DNA from: Pseudomonadota bacterium
GTDB taxonomy: Bacteria > Pseudomonadota > Gammaproteobacteria > Burkholderiales > Gallionellaceae
DNA: 41,380 nt
Direction of reading: 5' to 3'
NCBI GenBank assembly: GCA_021783855.1
Contig: JAJXTL010000006.1
Coordinates: 1 to 41,380, forward strand
Of this stretch, positions 14,638-24,306 are shown in pieces. Each line of letters starts with the position of its first letter. Position 1 is the first letter of the stretch. Under the pieces are notes generated by a model that had not been told where the DNA came from, did no database searches, and was given only the letters and a program-made list of their open reading frames with translations. Both the position numbers and the translations under genes were made by a program.

Positions 14638-17600
14638 ATAATAATACTCGCTCGATCCCGCCATTATTCGCCTTGTTGACAAATTCCGGCAGCCAGTTCT
14701 CCCCCAGCAGATGTCTGGCCATTTCCACCACGATATAATCGCTGGTGGTGCCGCTGTCTTCGTTGTAGCGGGAAAGGCCTTGCTGGCAGGCAGGGCAGGA
14801 GGTGAGAATCTTGATTTCACCGTCGAAGCCGTCGGCGCGCAACGCGTCCGCGCCGCTGCGCATTTCCTCCTCCTTGCGGAAGCGCACCTGCGTGGCGATG
14901 TGCGGCAGGGACACGCCAAAGGTGCCTGACTCGCCGCAGCAGCGTTCGTTGATCGGTACGTTAGTCGCCATTAGCTCGTTAACTACCCTTTGCGACTGAT
15001 AGGTCTTCATCGGCGAATGACAAGGCTCATGGTACATGTAGCGCGTTCCATTTACCCCTTGCAGCTTCACGCCTTTCTCCAGCAGATATTCATGGATGTC
15101 GAGCAGACGGCAGCCGGGGAAAATCTTGTCGAACTGGTATTTCAGCAACTGATCCATGCAGGTTCCGCACGACACAATCACCTTTTTGATATTCAGATAA
15201 TTAAGGGTGTTGGCAACGCGATGGAACAGCACCCGATTGTCCATGGTGATCTGGGAAGCCTTGTCGCCCTGGCCCGAGGCGTTCTGCGGGTAACCGCAGC
15301 ACAAATAGCCGGGCGGCAAAACGGTAATGGCGCCTGTCTCGTACAACATCGCCTGGGTGGCCAGACCCACCTGGCCGAACAGGCGCTCCGAGCCGCAACC
15401 GGGGAAGTAAAACACAGCCTCTGACTCTTCGCCGGACAGCAGCGGATTGCGGATGATCGGTATCACGCTGTTGTCCTCAATATCCAGCAGTGCGCGCGAT
15501 GTCTTTTTGGGTAAATTACCCGGCATCGGTTTGTTGATGAAATGGATCACCCGCGACTGGATATTCGGCTTGCCCACGGTCGAGGGCGGGTGTGCTGTCT
15601 GTTGCTTGAACAGCCCCAGCCTCTTAGCGATGCCGTGCGCCAGTCGCTGTCCCTTGTAAGCCCATTCGATCATCACTTTACGCATCAGTTTGATGGTGAC
15701 CGGGTCGGTGGTATTGAGGTACAGCATCGAGGTGGCGGCAATCGGGTTGAATTTCTTTTTCCCCTGTTTGCGCAGAAAGTTGCTCATTGCCATTGAGACA
15801 TCGCCGAAATCGATATTTACAGGGCAAGGGTTCAGGCACTTGTGGCATACCGTACAGTGGTCGGCCACGTCGTTGAATTCGTCGAAATGCTGGATGGAAA
15901 CACCGCGCCGCGTTTGTTCTTCATACAGAAAGGCTTCGATCAGTAAGGAGGTGGCCAAGATCTTGTTGCGCGGCGAATACAGCAGATTGGCGCGCGGAAC
16001 ATGGGTAGTGCACACCGGTTTGCATTTGCCGCAACGCAGGCAGTCCTTGATCGAATCGGCAATCTCGCCCAGTTCGCTCTTTTCCAGAATCAGGCTTTCC
16101 AGCTCCATCAGGTTGAAGCTGGGCGTGTAAGCACGTTCCAGGTTGCTGCCCGGCAACAACTTGCCCTTGTTGAAGCGGCCTTCGGGGTCTATCCTTTGTT
16201 TGTAGGCGATAAACGGCGCAATTTCTTTTTCTTCAAGGTAATCATACTTGGTGATGCCGATGCCGTGCTCGCCGGAAATCACGCCGCCCAGATCCTTGGC
16301 GAGTTGCATGATGCGGTCCACCGCAGCGTAGGCCTGTTGCAACATTTCGTAGTTGTCGGAATTGACCGGAATGTTGGTGTGCACATTGCCGTCACCCGCA
16401 TGCATGTGCAGCGCGACAAACACGCGGCTCTTGAGTACCTGTTGATGAATCGCAGTGCAGCCATCCAGCACAGGCTGATAGGTGCTGCCGCTGAATATAT
16501 GGCGCAGTTTTTCGCGCAACTCCAGTTTCCACGATGCGCGGAGGGTGTGGTTTTGCAGGGCTTCGAAAACCGTGCAGTCGCTAGTTGTGGATTGTGGGGT
16601 TGACTCAAGACTCACGTCTAACGACTCGGAACTGGGTCTGTCCAGATTATCCCTCAGCCACTCCCAGCGGATGCGCACTTCAGAGAGCAGTTTTCTGGCA
16701 TCCTGAGTGCGAGTGCCCAGCAGTTCCGCGTCTCCCAGTTGTTTGTCGTCCTGATAATATAGCGGCAATTCGCCGGAAAAAAACTCATCCAGCGCATCCA
16801 GTAATTTGATTTTATTAAATAAAGACAGCTCGATGTTGATGCGTTCCACGCCGTCGCAGTAATCGCCCATGCGCGGCAGCGGGATGACCACGTCTTCGTT
16901 GATTTTGAAGGCGTTGGTGTGTTTGGCGATGGCGGCGGTACGAGCACGATCCAGCCAGAATTTCTTGCGTGCCTCGGCGGATACCGCGATGAATCCTTCG
17001 CCGTGACGCAGATTGGCGAGGCGCACGATTTCCGAGGCGGCCATTGCCGCCGCATCGGCATCGTCGCTTACCACGTCGGCGACCAGCACCATCTTGGGAC
17101 GGACGCCGCGACGGGATTTTGTGGCATAGCCTACCGCTTTGAGATAGCGCTCATCCAGATGCTCCAGTCCAGCCAGAAATACCGGAGAAGGGGTAAGTAA
17201 TGAGTGGTGAGTGGCGGACTCGCGTTTGTTGAACAGCTCGGTAATTTCGACGATGGCGGGCACGGCTTCCCTGACCTGGCCGAAGAACTCCAGACACACG
17301 GTGCGGGTATGGGCGTGGGCGCGATGCAGGATAAAGCGCGCCGAGGTGATGATGCCGTCGCAGCCTTCCTTCTGTATGCCGGGCAGTCCGGACAGAAATT
17401 TGTCGGTGACATCCTTGCCCAAGCCCGCTTTGCGGAACGCGCCGCCGGGTATCGTCAGAATTTCGGGTTCGCCGTGTGGCGTTTTGCCGTCAACCTCGAA
17501 CCGGCTGATGCGAAAATCGGTGCTGGGGACATCGTGGATCTTGCCCAGGTTATGGTTCAGTCGTTCGACTGTCATCCACAGCCCGTCCGGGGTGACCATG

Positions 17601-18496
17601 CGCCATGAGGCCAGATTGTCCAGCGCCGTGCCCCACAGCACTGCCTTCTTGCCGCCCGCATTCATGGAAACGTTGCCGCCTATACATGAGGCATCTGCCG
17701 ATGTCGGGTCAACCGCGAAAACCAGACCGCTGTTGTCCGCCGCTTCCATTACCCGGCGTGTCACTACCCCCGCGCCGCAATGGATTGTGGCGTAGGGCTC
17801 GTTAAGTCCGGGCAATACGATGTGCTCTATGTTGGAGATGGCATCCAGTTTCTCGGTGTTGATGACTGCCGAATATTTGTCCAGCAGTACGGCGCCGCCG
17901 GTGTAACCCGTGCCGCCGCCGCGAGGCACGATGGTCAGTTTCAGTGCGATGCAGGTGCGCACCAACGCGGCGATTTCTTCTTCGGTATCGGGATGCAGCA
18001 CGACGAATGGATATTCCACGCGCCAGTCGGTCGCATCGGTCACATGTGAGACGCGCGCCAGTCCGTCGAACTGGATGTTGTCGGAGCGGGTATGACGCCT
18101 GAGTTCGCGCAGGGCACGTTTACGCAAGAGTAGGGTGCGGTCGAATTCATCGGAAAATTGATTGACCGCAATGCGAGCCAGTTCCAGCAGGCGCCCGACT
18201 ATTGTGTTGTTCTGACGACGCGCTTCGATTGCATCCAGACGGTGATGCAATGCGTCAATCAGCGCGCCGCGCCGTTTTCTGTTGCCGAGCAGATCATCCT
18301 GCAAATATGGATTGCGCGATACTACCCAGATGTCGCCCAGCACCTCATAGAGCATTTGTGCCGAGCGGCCCGTGCGACGCTCGGTGCGCAAGGTGTTGAT
18401 TATGTCCCATGCCTCGGAACCCAGGAGGCGTAACACGATCTCACGGTCGGAAAACGAGGTGTAGTTATAGGGGATTTCACGCAAACGCACGGTCAT
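14636..18496 (-). CDS. FAD-linked / iron-sulfur oxidoreductase fusion (DUF3683 type)
   Basis: A 1286-residue fusion, probably a membrane-associated D-2-hydroxyacid (lactate/glycolate-like) dehydrogenase; substrate unproven. Domain order: N-terminal DUF3683-like region (~1-145); FAD-binding 4 domain (~155-390; [13 protein letters not shown]); FAD-oxidase C-terminal domain (~560-780; [15 protein letters not shown] and EHGIG); two 4Fe-4S motifs ([11 protein letters not shown] ~819-829; [12 protein letters not shown] ~881-892); two CCG domains (FPGCG...CCGYP and HEPCHSP...CCGESG) as in GlpC/HdrD. ATG 18496 has AAGGA 5 bases upstream. Two extra segments (~420-437 and ~620-645) coincide with heptanucleotide repeats. 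A 13-base inverted repeat precedes the gene. Confidence 0.9.
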   Translation of the reverse strand: MTVRLREIPYNYTSFSDREIVLRLLGSEAWDIINTLRTERRTGRSAQMLYEVLGDIWVVSRNPYLQDDLLGNRKRRGALIDALHHRLDAIEARRQNNTIVGRLLELARIAVNQFSDEFDRTLLLRKRALRELRRHTRSDNIQFDGLARVSHVTDATDWRVEYPFVVLHPDTEEEIAALVRTCIALKLTIVPRGGGTGYTGGAVLLDKYSAVINTEKLDAISNIEHIVLPGLNEPYATIHCGAGVVTRRVMEAADNSGLVFAVDPTSADASCIGGNVSMNAGGKKAVLWGTALDNLASWRMVTPDGLWMTVERLNHNLGKIHDVPSTDFRISRFEVDGKTPHGEPEILTIPGGAFRKAGLGKDVTDKFLSGLPGIQKEGCDGIITSARFILHRAHAHTRTVCLEFFGQVREAVPAIVEITELFNKRESATHHSLLTPSPVFLAGLEHLDERYLKAVGYATKSRRGVRPKMVLVADVVSDDADAAAMAASEIVRLANLRHGEGFIAVSAEARKKFWLDRARTAAIAKHTNAFKINEDVVIPLPRMGDYCDGVERINIELSLFNKIKLLDALDEFFSGELPLYYQDDKQLGDAELLGTRTQDARKLLSEVRIRWEWLRDNLDRPSSESLDVSLESTPQSTTSDCTVFEALQNHTLRASWKLELREKLRHIFSGSTYQPVLDGCTAIHQQVLKSRVFVALHMHAGDGNVHTNIPVNSDNYEMLQQAYAAVDRIMQLAKDLGGVISGEHGIGITKYDYLEEKEIAPFIAYKQRIDPEGRFNKGKLLPGSNLERAYTPSFNLMELESLILEKSELGEIADSIKDCLRCGKCKPVCTTHVPRANLLYSPRNKILATSLLIEAFLYEEQTRRGVSIQHFDEFNDVADHCTVCHKCLNPCPVNIDFGDVSMAMSNFLRKQGKKKFNPIAATSMLYLNTTDPVTIKLMRKVMIEWAYKGQRLAHGIAKRLGLFKQQTAHPPSTVGKPNIQSRVIHFINKPMPGNLPKKTSRALLDIEDNSVIPIIRNPLLSGEESEAVFYFPGCGSERLFGQVGLATQAMLYETGAITVLPPGYLCCGYPQNASGQGDKASQITMDNRVLFHRVANTLNYLNIKKVIVSCGTCMDQLLKYQFDKIFPGCRLLDIHEYLLEKGVKLQGVNGTRYMYHEPCHSPMKTYQSQRVVNELMATNVPINERCCGESGTFGVSLPHIATQVRFRKEEEMRSGADALRADGFDGEIKILTSCPACQQGLSRYNEDSGTTSDYIVVEMARHLLGENWLPEFVNKANNGGIERVLL
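16584..16629 (-). repeat. Degenerate heptad array inside the oxidoreductase gene
   Basis: On the plus strand: GTTGTGG (16584-16590), ATTGTGG (16591-16597), four linking bases, GACTCAA (16602-16608), GACTCAC (16609-16615), GTCTAAC (16616-16622), GACTCGG (16623-16629). It encodes a Ser/Thr-rich segment ([13 protein letters not shown]) between the LRDNLDRP and [10 protein letters not shown] parts. Confidence 0.65.
17192..17212 (-). repeat. Three heptads (ACTYACC type) inside the oxidoreductase gene
   Basis: Minus-strand units ACTCACC (17206-17212), ACTCATT (17199-17205) and ACTTACC (17192-17198). They encode THHSLLT between FNKRESA and [12 protein letters not shown]. Same heptad type as the array at 9116-9139. 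Confidence 0.75.
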
Positions 18497-18507
18497 GAGA
18501 TTCCTTG

Positions 18508-18542
18508 AAGTACACGCCAAATTGACTTATTGGCATGTACTT
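18508..18542. promoter_or_regulatory. Long inverted repeat in front of the oxidoreductase gene
   Basis: AAGTACACGCCAA (18508-18520) and TTGGCATGTACTT (18530-18542) are 13-base arms with one mismatch around a 9-base centre. It lies 12-46 bases before the oxidoreductase ATG, next to its ribosome-binding site (18502-18506), and within the 129-base divergent region shared with thpR. It could be an operator for a dimeric regulator or a leader hairpin. Confidence 0.6.
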
Positions 18543-18588
18543 GATGTTATTTGTCTGATGCGTATTTTACCTGATTGTGGCACATCTC

Positions 18589-18616
18589 TCGACCATGTAC
18601 TGATTGCGGATAAAAT
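18589..18616 (+). promoter_or_regulatory. Possible thpR promoter
   Basis: TCGACC (18589-18594), 16 bases, TAAAAT (18611-18616). The predicted transcript would begin about 18623, only a few bases before ATG 18626, which fits the absence of a ribosome-binding site (leaderless). Confidence 0.35.
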
Positions 18617-18625
18617 ACAGCCCTC

Positions 18626-19264
18626 ATGATAATGACGCCATCCAATACTGCACGCATTTTTCTGGCGCTTTGGCCCACTGCCGCTGAGCGCTGCGCGCTT
18701 GCCGACTGGCAGGTAAAACTGAAAGATTTGGGGCGTGTGATGCGCCCCGAAACATTGCATGCCACTTTGCTGTTTATAGGTGAGGTTGAAGTGGGTCGTC
18801 TGGAAGCCTTGAAGCTGGCAGTCGAAGAAGTCAGTGCGACGGGCTTTGAGTTGTGTCTCGATGAGGCGCGCTACTGGCAACACAACCACATCATTTATGC
18901 TGCGCCGCGTTTTGTTCCGCCTGCATTGCAGCAACTGGTCGGCAAGCTGGAGCATCATTTGATCATGCATCGCTTCAGGTTCGCAGGCCCTCATCCAAAC
19001 CTTCCCCTAGAGGGGGAAGGGACAATCGTCCCCTCTCATTTTGGGCAAAAAAGTGATTTTGACAAAAGACAGATAGAGAGGGGGGCTATGCATTCTTTCC
19101 GTGAATACAAGCCGCACGTCACGCTGTTGCGCAATGCATGCTGGGGGGAGGAGCCGCTTCCTGCAATGCCATCGGTGCGCTGGTATATAAAGGATTTTGT
19201 ATTGGTACAATCGCTGGGTGGCGGGGTGGGCTATCGGGAGCTGGCGCGCTTCCCTCTTTGTTAA
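18626..19264 (+). CDS. thpR: RNA 2',3'-cyclic phosphodiesterase (LigT / ThpR)
   Basis: A 212-residue 2H phosphoesterase that hydrolyses RNA 2',3'-cyclic phosphates (and ligates 2'-5' in reverse). Both catalytic motifs are present: H45-A-T-L48 and H164-V-T-L167. Family members are about 175-190 residues; the excess lies between residues ~121 and 157, where a palindromic repeat has been inserted without breaking the frame, just before the second catalytic motif. The usual text there is a short loop leading into Y-K-P-H-V-T-L. Start ATG 18626 has no ribosome-binding site (ATG 18632 is an alternative). Followed 14 bases later by pldA. Confidence 0.88.
   Translation: MIMTPSNTARIFLALWPTAAERCALADWQVKLKDLGRVMRPETLHATLLFIGEVEVGRLEALKLAVEEVSATGFELCLDEARYWQHNHIIYAAPRFVPPALQQLVGKLEHHLIMHRFRFAGPHPNLPLEGEGTIVPSHFGQKSDFDKRQIERGAMHSFREYKPHVTLLRNACWGEEPLPAMPSVRWYIKDFVLVQSLGGGVGYRELARFPLC
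18987..19087 (+). repeat. Palindromic repeat inside thpR (copy 3)
   Basis: CCCTCATCCAAA (18988-18999) then hairpin CCTTCCCC (19000-19007) / GGGGAAGG (19013-19020), then an overlapping GGGAC-AATC-GTCCC (19019-19032). The order CCCTCA-CCAAA-hairpin-GGGACAA matches the copies at 10741-10780 and 33786-33827. It adds about 34 codons to thpR. Confidence 0.75.
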
Positions 19265-19278
19265 AAATGTCTTGAATT

Positions 19279-20391
19279 ATGGAAAATAATTATAAATTCA
19301 ACAATTTGATTTTTCTGTTTGCTTCGGGCCTGTGCAGCGTCCAGATGGCTTATGCGGGCGCTGAGGATTTTGCGCTGTGTGCAAAAAACTATCCTGACAA
19401 CGATGCTGCGCGTCTGAGTTGTTTCGACAAAGCGCAGGCTGGCACGACTGTTGATCGGGGGCCGGTGCAACCCGCAGTAGCGCTACCTGTTATGGCGGTA
19501 CAGGCAAAACCCGAAACCTCGTCTTCATTCCCGGAAGAGCAACTCAAGCCGGCGGATGGACGTTCTTATCTGACCCGGGTATGGGAGCTGGATAATCGCA
19601 TAGGCCGTGATTCGAACATGCTGGATCGGTTGCAGCCGCATCAGCAAAGTTACCTGATTATCCAGAAAACCAGCAATACGAACCCTCAGCCTTCATCGCC
19701 CGCAATCGGCCATACTGTATTGACGCCGTATGACCTGGATGCGATGGAGGCGAAGTTCCAGATGAGTTTCAAGGCGGATATTGCCACACAGGAAAATCTG
19801 GATATATGGGGATTGAAGACCATGCGCGTGTGGGGCGCATACACTCAGCAGTCTTATTGGCAGGTGTTCAATACGCGCAATTCATCTCCGTTCCGGGCAA
19901 CCGATTACGAGCCTGAACTGATCGCCGCCTTTGGCACGGGCAATGAGACCGGCTGGAAGTTGCTCAGTCTTGGTTTTCTTCATCAGTCAAATGGACAACC
20001 GAATCCGGAATCGCGCAGCTGGAATCGCTTGTACGCGCAAGGCGGCTGGGAGTGGGGTAACACTTCGTTGCTGGGGCGCGGCTGGTTGCGTGTTCCCGAG
20101 AGTGCGGCAAAGGATGACAACCCTGACATCCTTCACTATATGGGGTATGGTGATCTGGTGCTTCGCTGGGAGCCCGACAACAAATCGCAGTCGGTCGCCT
20201 TGTTGTTGCGCAATAATTTGAATTTAAATCAGAATCTGGGTTTTGTGCAGCTTGACTGGTCCATGCCTGTTGCTTTGGTCAAGGCCGCGCGCCTGCATGC
20301 GCAAATCACCAGCGGCTACGGTGAGAGCCTGATTGATTATAATCATCGACAGACCACGATGGGGCTGGGCGTTTCGTTCAGGGAATGGTAA
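19279..20391 (+). CDS. pldA: Outer membrane phospholipase A
   Basis: A 370-residue outer-membrane beta-barrel enzyme of the PldA (OMPLA) family, which cleaves acyl chains from phospholipids that reach the outer leaflet. A signal peptide ends near residue 26 (MAYA/GAEDF). The catalytic triad is in place: H235 and S237 in GFLHQSNGQ, and N249, twelve residues after the serine as in E. coli OMPLA. The barrel ends in aromatic W (FREW), as expected for BAM insertion. The region ~50-145 is an N-terminal periplasmic extension absent in E. coli, with a Cys-rich start (FALCAKNYPD...RLSCFDKA). No ribosome-binding site is seen before ATG 19279. The globin gene follows directly. Confidence 0.92.
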   Translation: MENNYKFNNLIFLFASGLCSVQMAYAGAEDFALCAKNYPDNDAARLSCFDKAQAGTTVDRGPVQPAVALPVMAVQAKPETSSSFPEEQLKPADGRSYLTRVWELDNRIGRDSNMLDRLQPHQQSYLIIQKTSNTNPQPSSPAIGHTVLTPYDLDAMEAKFQMSFKADIATQENLDIWGLKTMRVWGAYTQQSYWQVFNTRNSSPFRATDYEPELIAAFGTGNETGWKLLSLGFLHQSNGQPNPESRSWNRLYAQGGWEWGNTSLLGRGWLRVPESAAKDDNPDILHYMGYGDLVLRWEPDNKSQSVALLLRNNLNLNQNLGFVQLDWSMPVALVKAARLHAQITSGYGESLIDYNHRQTTMGLGVSFREW

Positions 20392-20393
20392 AT

Positions 20394-20786
20394 ATGCAAT
20401 CAGAACAACAAACACACTATCAACGTATCGGCGGCGCGGAAAAAATCCATGCGCTGGTGGATCGCTTCTACCATCTGATGGACGAACTGCCGGAGGCCTA
20501 CGGCATCCGCAGGATACACGCAGCGGATTTGCAGGGCGCGAACAGCAAGCTGTTCAAGTTTCTGTCCGGCTGGCTGGGCGGGCCTCAACTGTATGTACAG
20601 GAGTTCGGCGAACCTTTCTTGCGTCGCCGGCATTTCCCTTTCGCCATCGGCACCGCCGAGCGCGACCAGTGGATGATGTGCATGAATCAGGCGTTGAGCG
20701 AAGTGGTCGAAGACGACGCTTTGCGCGCGGGTTTGTCGGATGCTTTGGCTAAGCTTGCCGATCACATGAGGAACCGCCCGAACTGA
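20394..20786 (+). CDS. Group II truncated haemoglobin
   Basis: A 130-residue 2-on-2 globin of the trHbO type. Seen: IGGAEKIHALVDRFYHLMD (B helix with Y26 at B10), W60-LGGP in the mid-part, proximal histidine H80 in RRRHFPF and W93 (position G8) in DQWMMCM. Such proteins bind O2, NO or peroxide, cytoplasmic. ATG 20394 lies 2 bases after the pldA stop, with AGGGA about 11 bases upstream; ATG 20385 overlaps the pldA end and is less likely. Confidence 0.92.
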   Translation: MQSEQQTHYQRIGGAEKIHALVDRFYHLMDELPEAYGIRRIHAADLQGANSKLFKFLSGWLGGPQLYVQEFGEPFLRRRHFPFAIGTAERDQWMMCMNQALSEVVEDDALRAGLSDALAKLADHMRNRPN

Positions 20787-20912
20787 TCGTGCGCCGATCA
20801 GTCTGCCATCTGCAGGTGCAGGACGTGTTCACAAACCAAACGCAGTATTTTTATGGGAAAATGCTGCACGGGAAAGACTGATGAACGGTTTATTAACAGC
20901 AGGGGTGATCGA

Positions 20913-21407
20913 ATGAGTAAATGGATATGGGTGGCCTTGTTTGTCGCGATGCCATGCGTGGCGATGGCGGCGGATGCCAGCAGCAAGAAGGAGCAGGAGG
21001 CTAAATTCGACCAGCTGTTCCGTGCTCTGGATATGGACAAATCTGGGACGCTTTCCCGTGCGGAAGTGGCGAAAGCGCCTGTGCTGGCGGAAAATTTTGA
21101 TCGGATTGATGCCAATCACGATGGCGGCCTGACCAAAAATGAAATCAAAAACGCTTTTGCGGCGGCTGCGAAACGGCAGCGCGAGTTCAGCGAAAATCTG
21201 GCAAAGGCCGACAAGGACAATAACGGCAAATTATCCAGGGAAGAGGCGAAGGCGCTGCCAAATATCAGCGCGCACTTTGACGAGATAGACAGCAATCATG
21301 ACGGTGAACTGGTTATCAAGGAAATAGCCGACTATGTGCGCGCCAATGCCAATAAGGCATCGGTGAGAAATTCGTCTGCTGCCGCGCCAGGTGCGCCGAC
21401 CCCTTAA
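20913..21407 (+). CDS. Exported EF-hand calcium-binding protein
   Basis: A 164-residue protein with a signal peptide (cleavage near AMAA/DA, residues 20-21), so periplasmic. Four canonical EF-hand loops are visible: residues 40-51 (DMDKSGTLSRAE), 66-77 (DANHDGGLTKNE), 100-111 (DKDNNGKLSREE) and 126-137 (DSNHDGELVIKE), each with Asp at 1, acidic or Asn at 3/5, Gly at 6 and Glu at 12. Ca2+ binding is likely at all four. The C-terminal 25 residues are Ala/Pro/Ser-rich. ATG 20913 follows AGGGGTG by 7 bases; the frame is open to 20853 but without a signal peptide start. Its stop overlaps the convergent methyltransferase stop. Confidence 0.9.
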   Translation: MSKWIWVALFVAMPCVAMAADASSKKEQEAKFDQLFRALDMDKSGTLSRAEVAKAPVLAENFDRIDANHDGGLTKNEIKNAFAAAAKRQREFSENLAKADKDNNGKLSREEAKALPNISAHFDEIDSNHDGELVIKEIADYVRANANKASVRNSSAAAPGAPTP

Positions 21408-22564
21408 AGCATACGTGTCAAATTGCCGCAGAAAAATCCGCTTAACGGGTTTGCAAGGTTTTTGCTTAATGCGAGAACCTTGAACAGTTCACCCATTTCC
21501 GCCGGGCTGGTCAGTTTTTGCAATTGAGCAGAAAGTGGCAGATAGGCCTTGAGGTCTTCAGGCGGGGTGTCTTTCAACAAGTCGGTAATGCCGCTGTTGA
21601 TCAGGAAAAACGCCTGATTGGTGTAGCCTGACAGTTCAAGTCCCGCGTCTATGGCGACTTCCGCGATATCGGTGAAATTGACGTGGGCGGTGATATCCTG
21701 CAAGCCTGGCAGGAAGAATGGATCGTCGTGAGCGCGATGGCGGTAGTGGCACATCAGCGTGCCGACGGTGCGTTGCGGATGGTAGAACTCGCGTGTGCCG
21801 AAACCGTAGTCGATGAACAGCATGGCGCCTTGGGTTAAACGGCGGGCAAGGCTGTTGACCAGGCCGCGCGCGGCAAGGCAGATCTCGCTGACATAGTCGT
21901 CCGGTACTTTTATCTGACAGGCGGCTTGCAGCAAGGCGGAGTCGGCAATGGCGCGTTCCTGCCAGATAAAGCCTGATTCGGTCAGTGCGACGCCAATTTC
22001 ATGTGGTTCGCTGCCCTGCCAGTGCACCCGATGAACCGGCAAGGCGTCGAGCACTTCGTTGGCTACGATAGCGCCGCTGAAGTTTTCCGGCAAGGAGTCC
22101 AGCCAATGGAGCCGATCTGCCAAATGCGGCAAGCGTTGTTGCAGCAGCGCCTGCTGGCGTGCGCGCAGGTCGGCGCTCACTTCAAGGATGCTGTAGCTGT
22201 CGGGTAGTTTGCCCTGCTTATCGAGTTCTTCCAGCATGTCGGTTGCCAGTTTTCCGCTGCCAGCACCCAGTTCCAGGATGTGCGACGCACTGCCAGCCAT
22301 GATCTCGGACACTTGCTTGGCCAGCGTGCGTCCGAACAATGACGAAAGCTCTGGGGCGGTGATGAAGTCGCCTGCTTCACCGAATTTGTGCGCCCCTGCT
22401 GTGTAATAGCCCAGCCCCGGTGTGTACAATGCAAGTTCCATGTAACGGGCGAAGGATATCCATCCGCCATTTTCTGCGATGACGTGCCGGATCGTCTCTG
22501 TCAGTTGTTCGCTGTGTCGGGTTGCTTCCGGGACGGGAGTCGGGAGTGGGGTGGCGGTAGGCAT
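21404..22564 (-). CDS. MidA/NDUFAF7-type SAM-dependent methyltransferase
   Basis: A 386-residue class I methyltransferase of the SAM-MT family known in mitochondria as NDUFAF7 (arginine dimethylation of a complex I subunit). Motif I is LELGAGSGKL; ANEVLDALPVHR and the N-terminal FARYMELALYTPGLGYY are family hallmarks. Bacterial target is not established. ATG 22564 is the chosen start (MPTATPLPTP...); the frame is open to 22699 but overlaps the divergent reductase. It diverges from folM-like gene with a 46-base gap. Confidence 0.88.
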   Translation of the reverse strand: MPTATPLPTPVPEATRHSEQLTETIRHVIAENGGWISFARYMELALYTPGLGYYTAGAHKFGEAGDFITAPELSSLFGRTLAKQVSEIMAGSASHILELGAGSGKLATDMLEELDKQGKLPDSYSILEVSADLRARQQALLQQRLPHLADRLHWLDSLPENFSGAIVANEVLDALPVHRVHWQGSEPHEIGVALTESGFIWQERAIADSALLQAACQIKVPDDYVSEICLAARGLVNSLARRLTQGAMLFIDYGFGTREFYHPQRTVGTLMCHYRHRAHDDPFFLPGLQDITAHVNFTDIAEVAIDAGLELSGYTNQAFFLINSGITDLLKDTPPEDLKAYLPLSAQLQKLTSPAEMGELFKVLALSKNLANPLSGFFCGNLTRML

Positions 22565-22610
22565 GGTCAGGTATAATTCGTAAGATAGGCTAAGTTTAAT
22601 GGAGGGTGCG

Positions 22611-23351
22611 GTGCAAGGCAAAGTTATGTTGGTGACAGGGGGCGGCAGGCGAGTGGGCGCGGCAATTTGCCGTCGCCTGCACGCGGCGGGAGCTGCCATT
22701 GCGCTGCATTATCGCAACTCGTCTGAAGAGGCGCTGGTTCTGCAAAATGAATTGAACGCACAGCGTCCTGATAGTGTCGCCATATTTTCGGCTGATCTGC
22801 TCGACTTGACGGCATTGGCCGGGCTGGTCGTACAAGTGACGGAGCATTTCGGGCGGTTGGATGGGTTGATCAACAATGCGTCCAGCTTTTATCCGACTCC
22901 GCTGGCCGGAGTGGACGAGTCACAATGGCATGATTTACTCGGTACCAATTTGCGCGCGCCGTTATTTCTGGCGCAGGCGGCGGCAGACGAGCTGCGCCGT
23001 CGGCACGGTTGCATTGTCAACATCGTGGATATCCATGCAGAACGCCCAATGCACGGACATCTGCTGTATAGCGTAGCCAAGGCGGGTTTGGTTGCCTTGA
23101 CGCGTGCGCTGGCCCAGGAGATGGCGCCACAGGTACGCGTCAATGCGGTAGCGCCCGGGGTGATACTCTGGCCTGAAGGCGGCGGCTGGGAAGATGACGA
23201 GCAGCGCCGCAAAATTGTCGCGCATACCCTGCTCAAACGTGAAGGTGAACCGGACGATATTGCCAGAACGGTTGCTTTCCTGGTGCAGGACGCACCTTAC
23301 ATTACAGGGCAGGTCATTGCAGTTGATGGCGGCAGAAGCGTCAACATATAA
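22611..23351 (+). CDS. folM: FolM-type pteridine / dihydromonapterin reductase
   Basis: A 246-residue short-chain dehydrogenase with the pteridine-reductase pattern: NADPH motif TGGGRRVG (the double Arg prefers NADPH), NNASSFYPTPL, and the catalytic set D140, Y153, K157 (VDIHAERP then YSVAK). Asp in place of the usual Ser, and the spacing 13 and 4, match PTR1 exactly. It reduces dihydropteridines, supplying tetrahydromonapterin or folate-type cofactors. GTG 22611 is favoured because GGAGG lies 5 bases upstream and the family begins MQGKV; an in-frame ATG at 22599 adds four residues. Confidence 0.87.
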   Translation: MQGKVMLVTGGGRRVGAAICRRLHAAGAAIALHYRNSSEEALVLQNELNAQRPDSVAIFSADLLDLTALAGLVVQVTEHFGRLDGLINNASSFYPTPLAGVDESQWHDLLGTNLRAPLFLAQAAADELRRRHGCIVNIVDIHAERPMHGHLLYSVAKAGLVALTRALAQEMAPQVRVNAVAPGVILWPEGGGWEDDEQRRKIVAHTLLKREGEPDDIARTVAFLVQDAPYITGQVIAVDGGRSVNI

Positions 23352-23367
23352 AGGGGCAGCATTTTTG

Positions 23368-23378
23368 CCATGCCCGTT
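23368..23378 (+). repeat. Possible fragment of the palindromic repeat before ttcA
   Basis: The 11-base CCATGCCCGTT, one arm of the composite palindromic element, lies 15 bases before the ttcA ATG. The partner arm is absent. Its identity with the arms at 10729-10739 and 33866-33876 is exact. Confidence 0.4.
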
Positions 23379-23392
23379 AACTTGGATTTTTT

Positions 23393-24247
23393 ATGAGCGC
23401 AATCGCACAAGCAGTCAATTTCGACCATTCCGGCAATTTCAACAAGCTCAAGGGGCGGCTGGAACATCAGGTGGGCCGTGCTATCTTCGATTTCAACATG
23501 ATAGAGGATGGGGATACAGTGATGGTGTGTCTATCCGGCGGCAAGGATTCCTATACCTTGCTGGACATTCTGCTCACCTTGCGCAAACGTGCGCCTATCG
23601 ATTTCCGCATCATTGCGATGAATCTGGACCAGAAGCAGCCAGGTTTTCCCGCCGACATCTTGCCTGATTATCTGAAGGCGCTCGGCGTCGAATATCATAT
23701 CGAAACGCAGGATACCTATTCCATCGTCAAGGAAAAGATACCTGAAGGGAAGACTACCTGTTCGCTGTGTTCTCGGTTGCGTCGCGGCATTATTTATAAG
23801 GTGGCGGGCGAACTGGGCGCGAACAAGATTGCGCTGGGGCATCATCGGGACGATATGATAGAAACCTTGTTTCTCAATCTGTTTTTTGCCGGCAAGCTCA
23901 AGGCCATGCCACCCAAGCTGGTGACTGACAAGGGCGACCATATCGTGATTCGTCCGCTGGCTTATTGTGTGGAAAAGGATATTGCCCGATATGCGCGCGG
24001 CATGGAATTTCCGATTATTCCGTGTAACTTGTGCGGTTCACAGGAAAATCTGCAACGTCAGAACATCAAGGAAATGTTGGCCAACTGGGAGCGGCAATAT
24101 CCTGGACGCAGCCAGACTATTTTTACTGCGATGCAGAACGTGGCACCATCTCATTTGCTGGATGGGAATCTGTTCGATTTTAAGGGCATGCACTTGGGCC
24201 AGGAAATCGCGGAGGGCGATGTGGTCTTTGATGAAGTGGCTTGTTAG
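23393..24247 (+). CDS. ttcA: tRNA 2-thiocytidine synthetase
   Basis: A 284-residue ATP-pyrophosphatase that thiolates cytidine-32 of tRNA using an Fe-S cluster. The PP-loop S48-GGKDS53 activates the base; the two cysteine pairs C123-SLC126 and C211-NLC214 are the cluster ligands. Length and motif order are normal. Start ATG 23393 lies 41 bases after folM, with only a weak TTGGA ribosome-binding site. A possible fragment of the palindromic repeat lies just upstream. Confidence 0.95.
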   Translation: MSAIAQAVNFDHSGNFNKLKGRLEHQVGRAIFDFNMIEDGDTVMVCLSGGKDSYTLLDILLTLRKRAPIDFRIIAMNLDQKQPGFPADILPDYLKALGVEYHIETQDTYSIVKEKIPEGKTTCSLCSRLRRGIIYKVAGELGANKIALGHHRDDMIETLFLNLFFAGKLKAMPPKLVTDKGDHIVIRPLAYCVEKDIARYARGMEFPIIPCNLCGSQENLQRQNIKEMLANWERQYPGRSQTIFTAMQNVAPSHLLDGNLFDFKGMHLGQEIAEGDVVFDEVAC

Positions 24248-24306
24248 CGAAACAGGTATCCCGAAAGCGTTTATTATTCATCATTGAATTTAAATTATGC
24301 GGCAAT

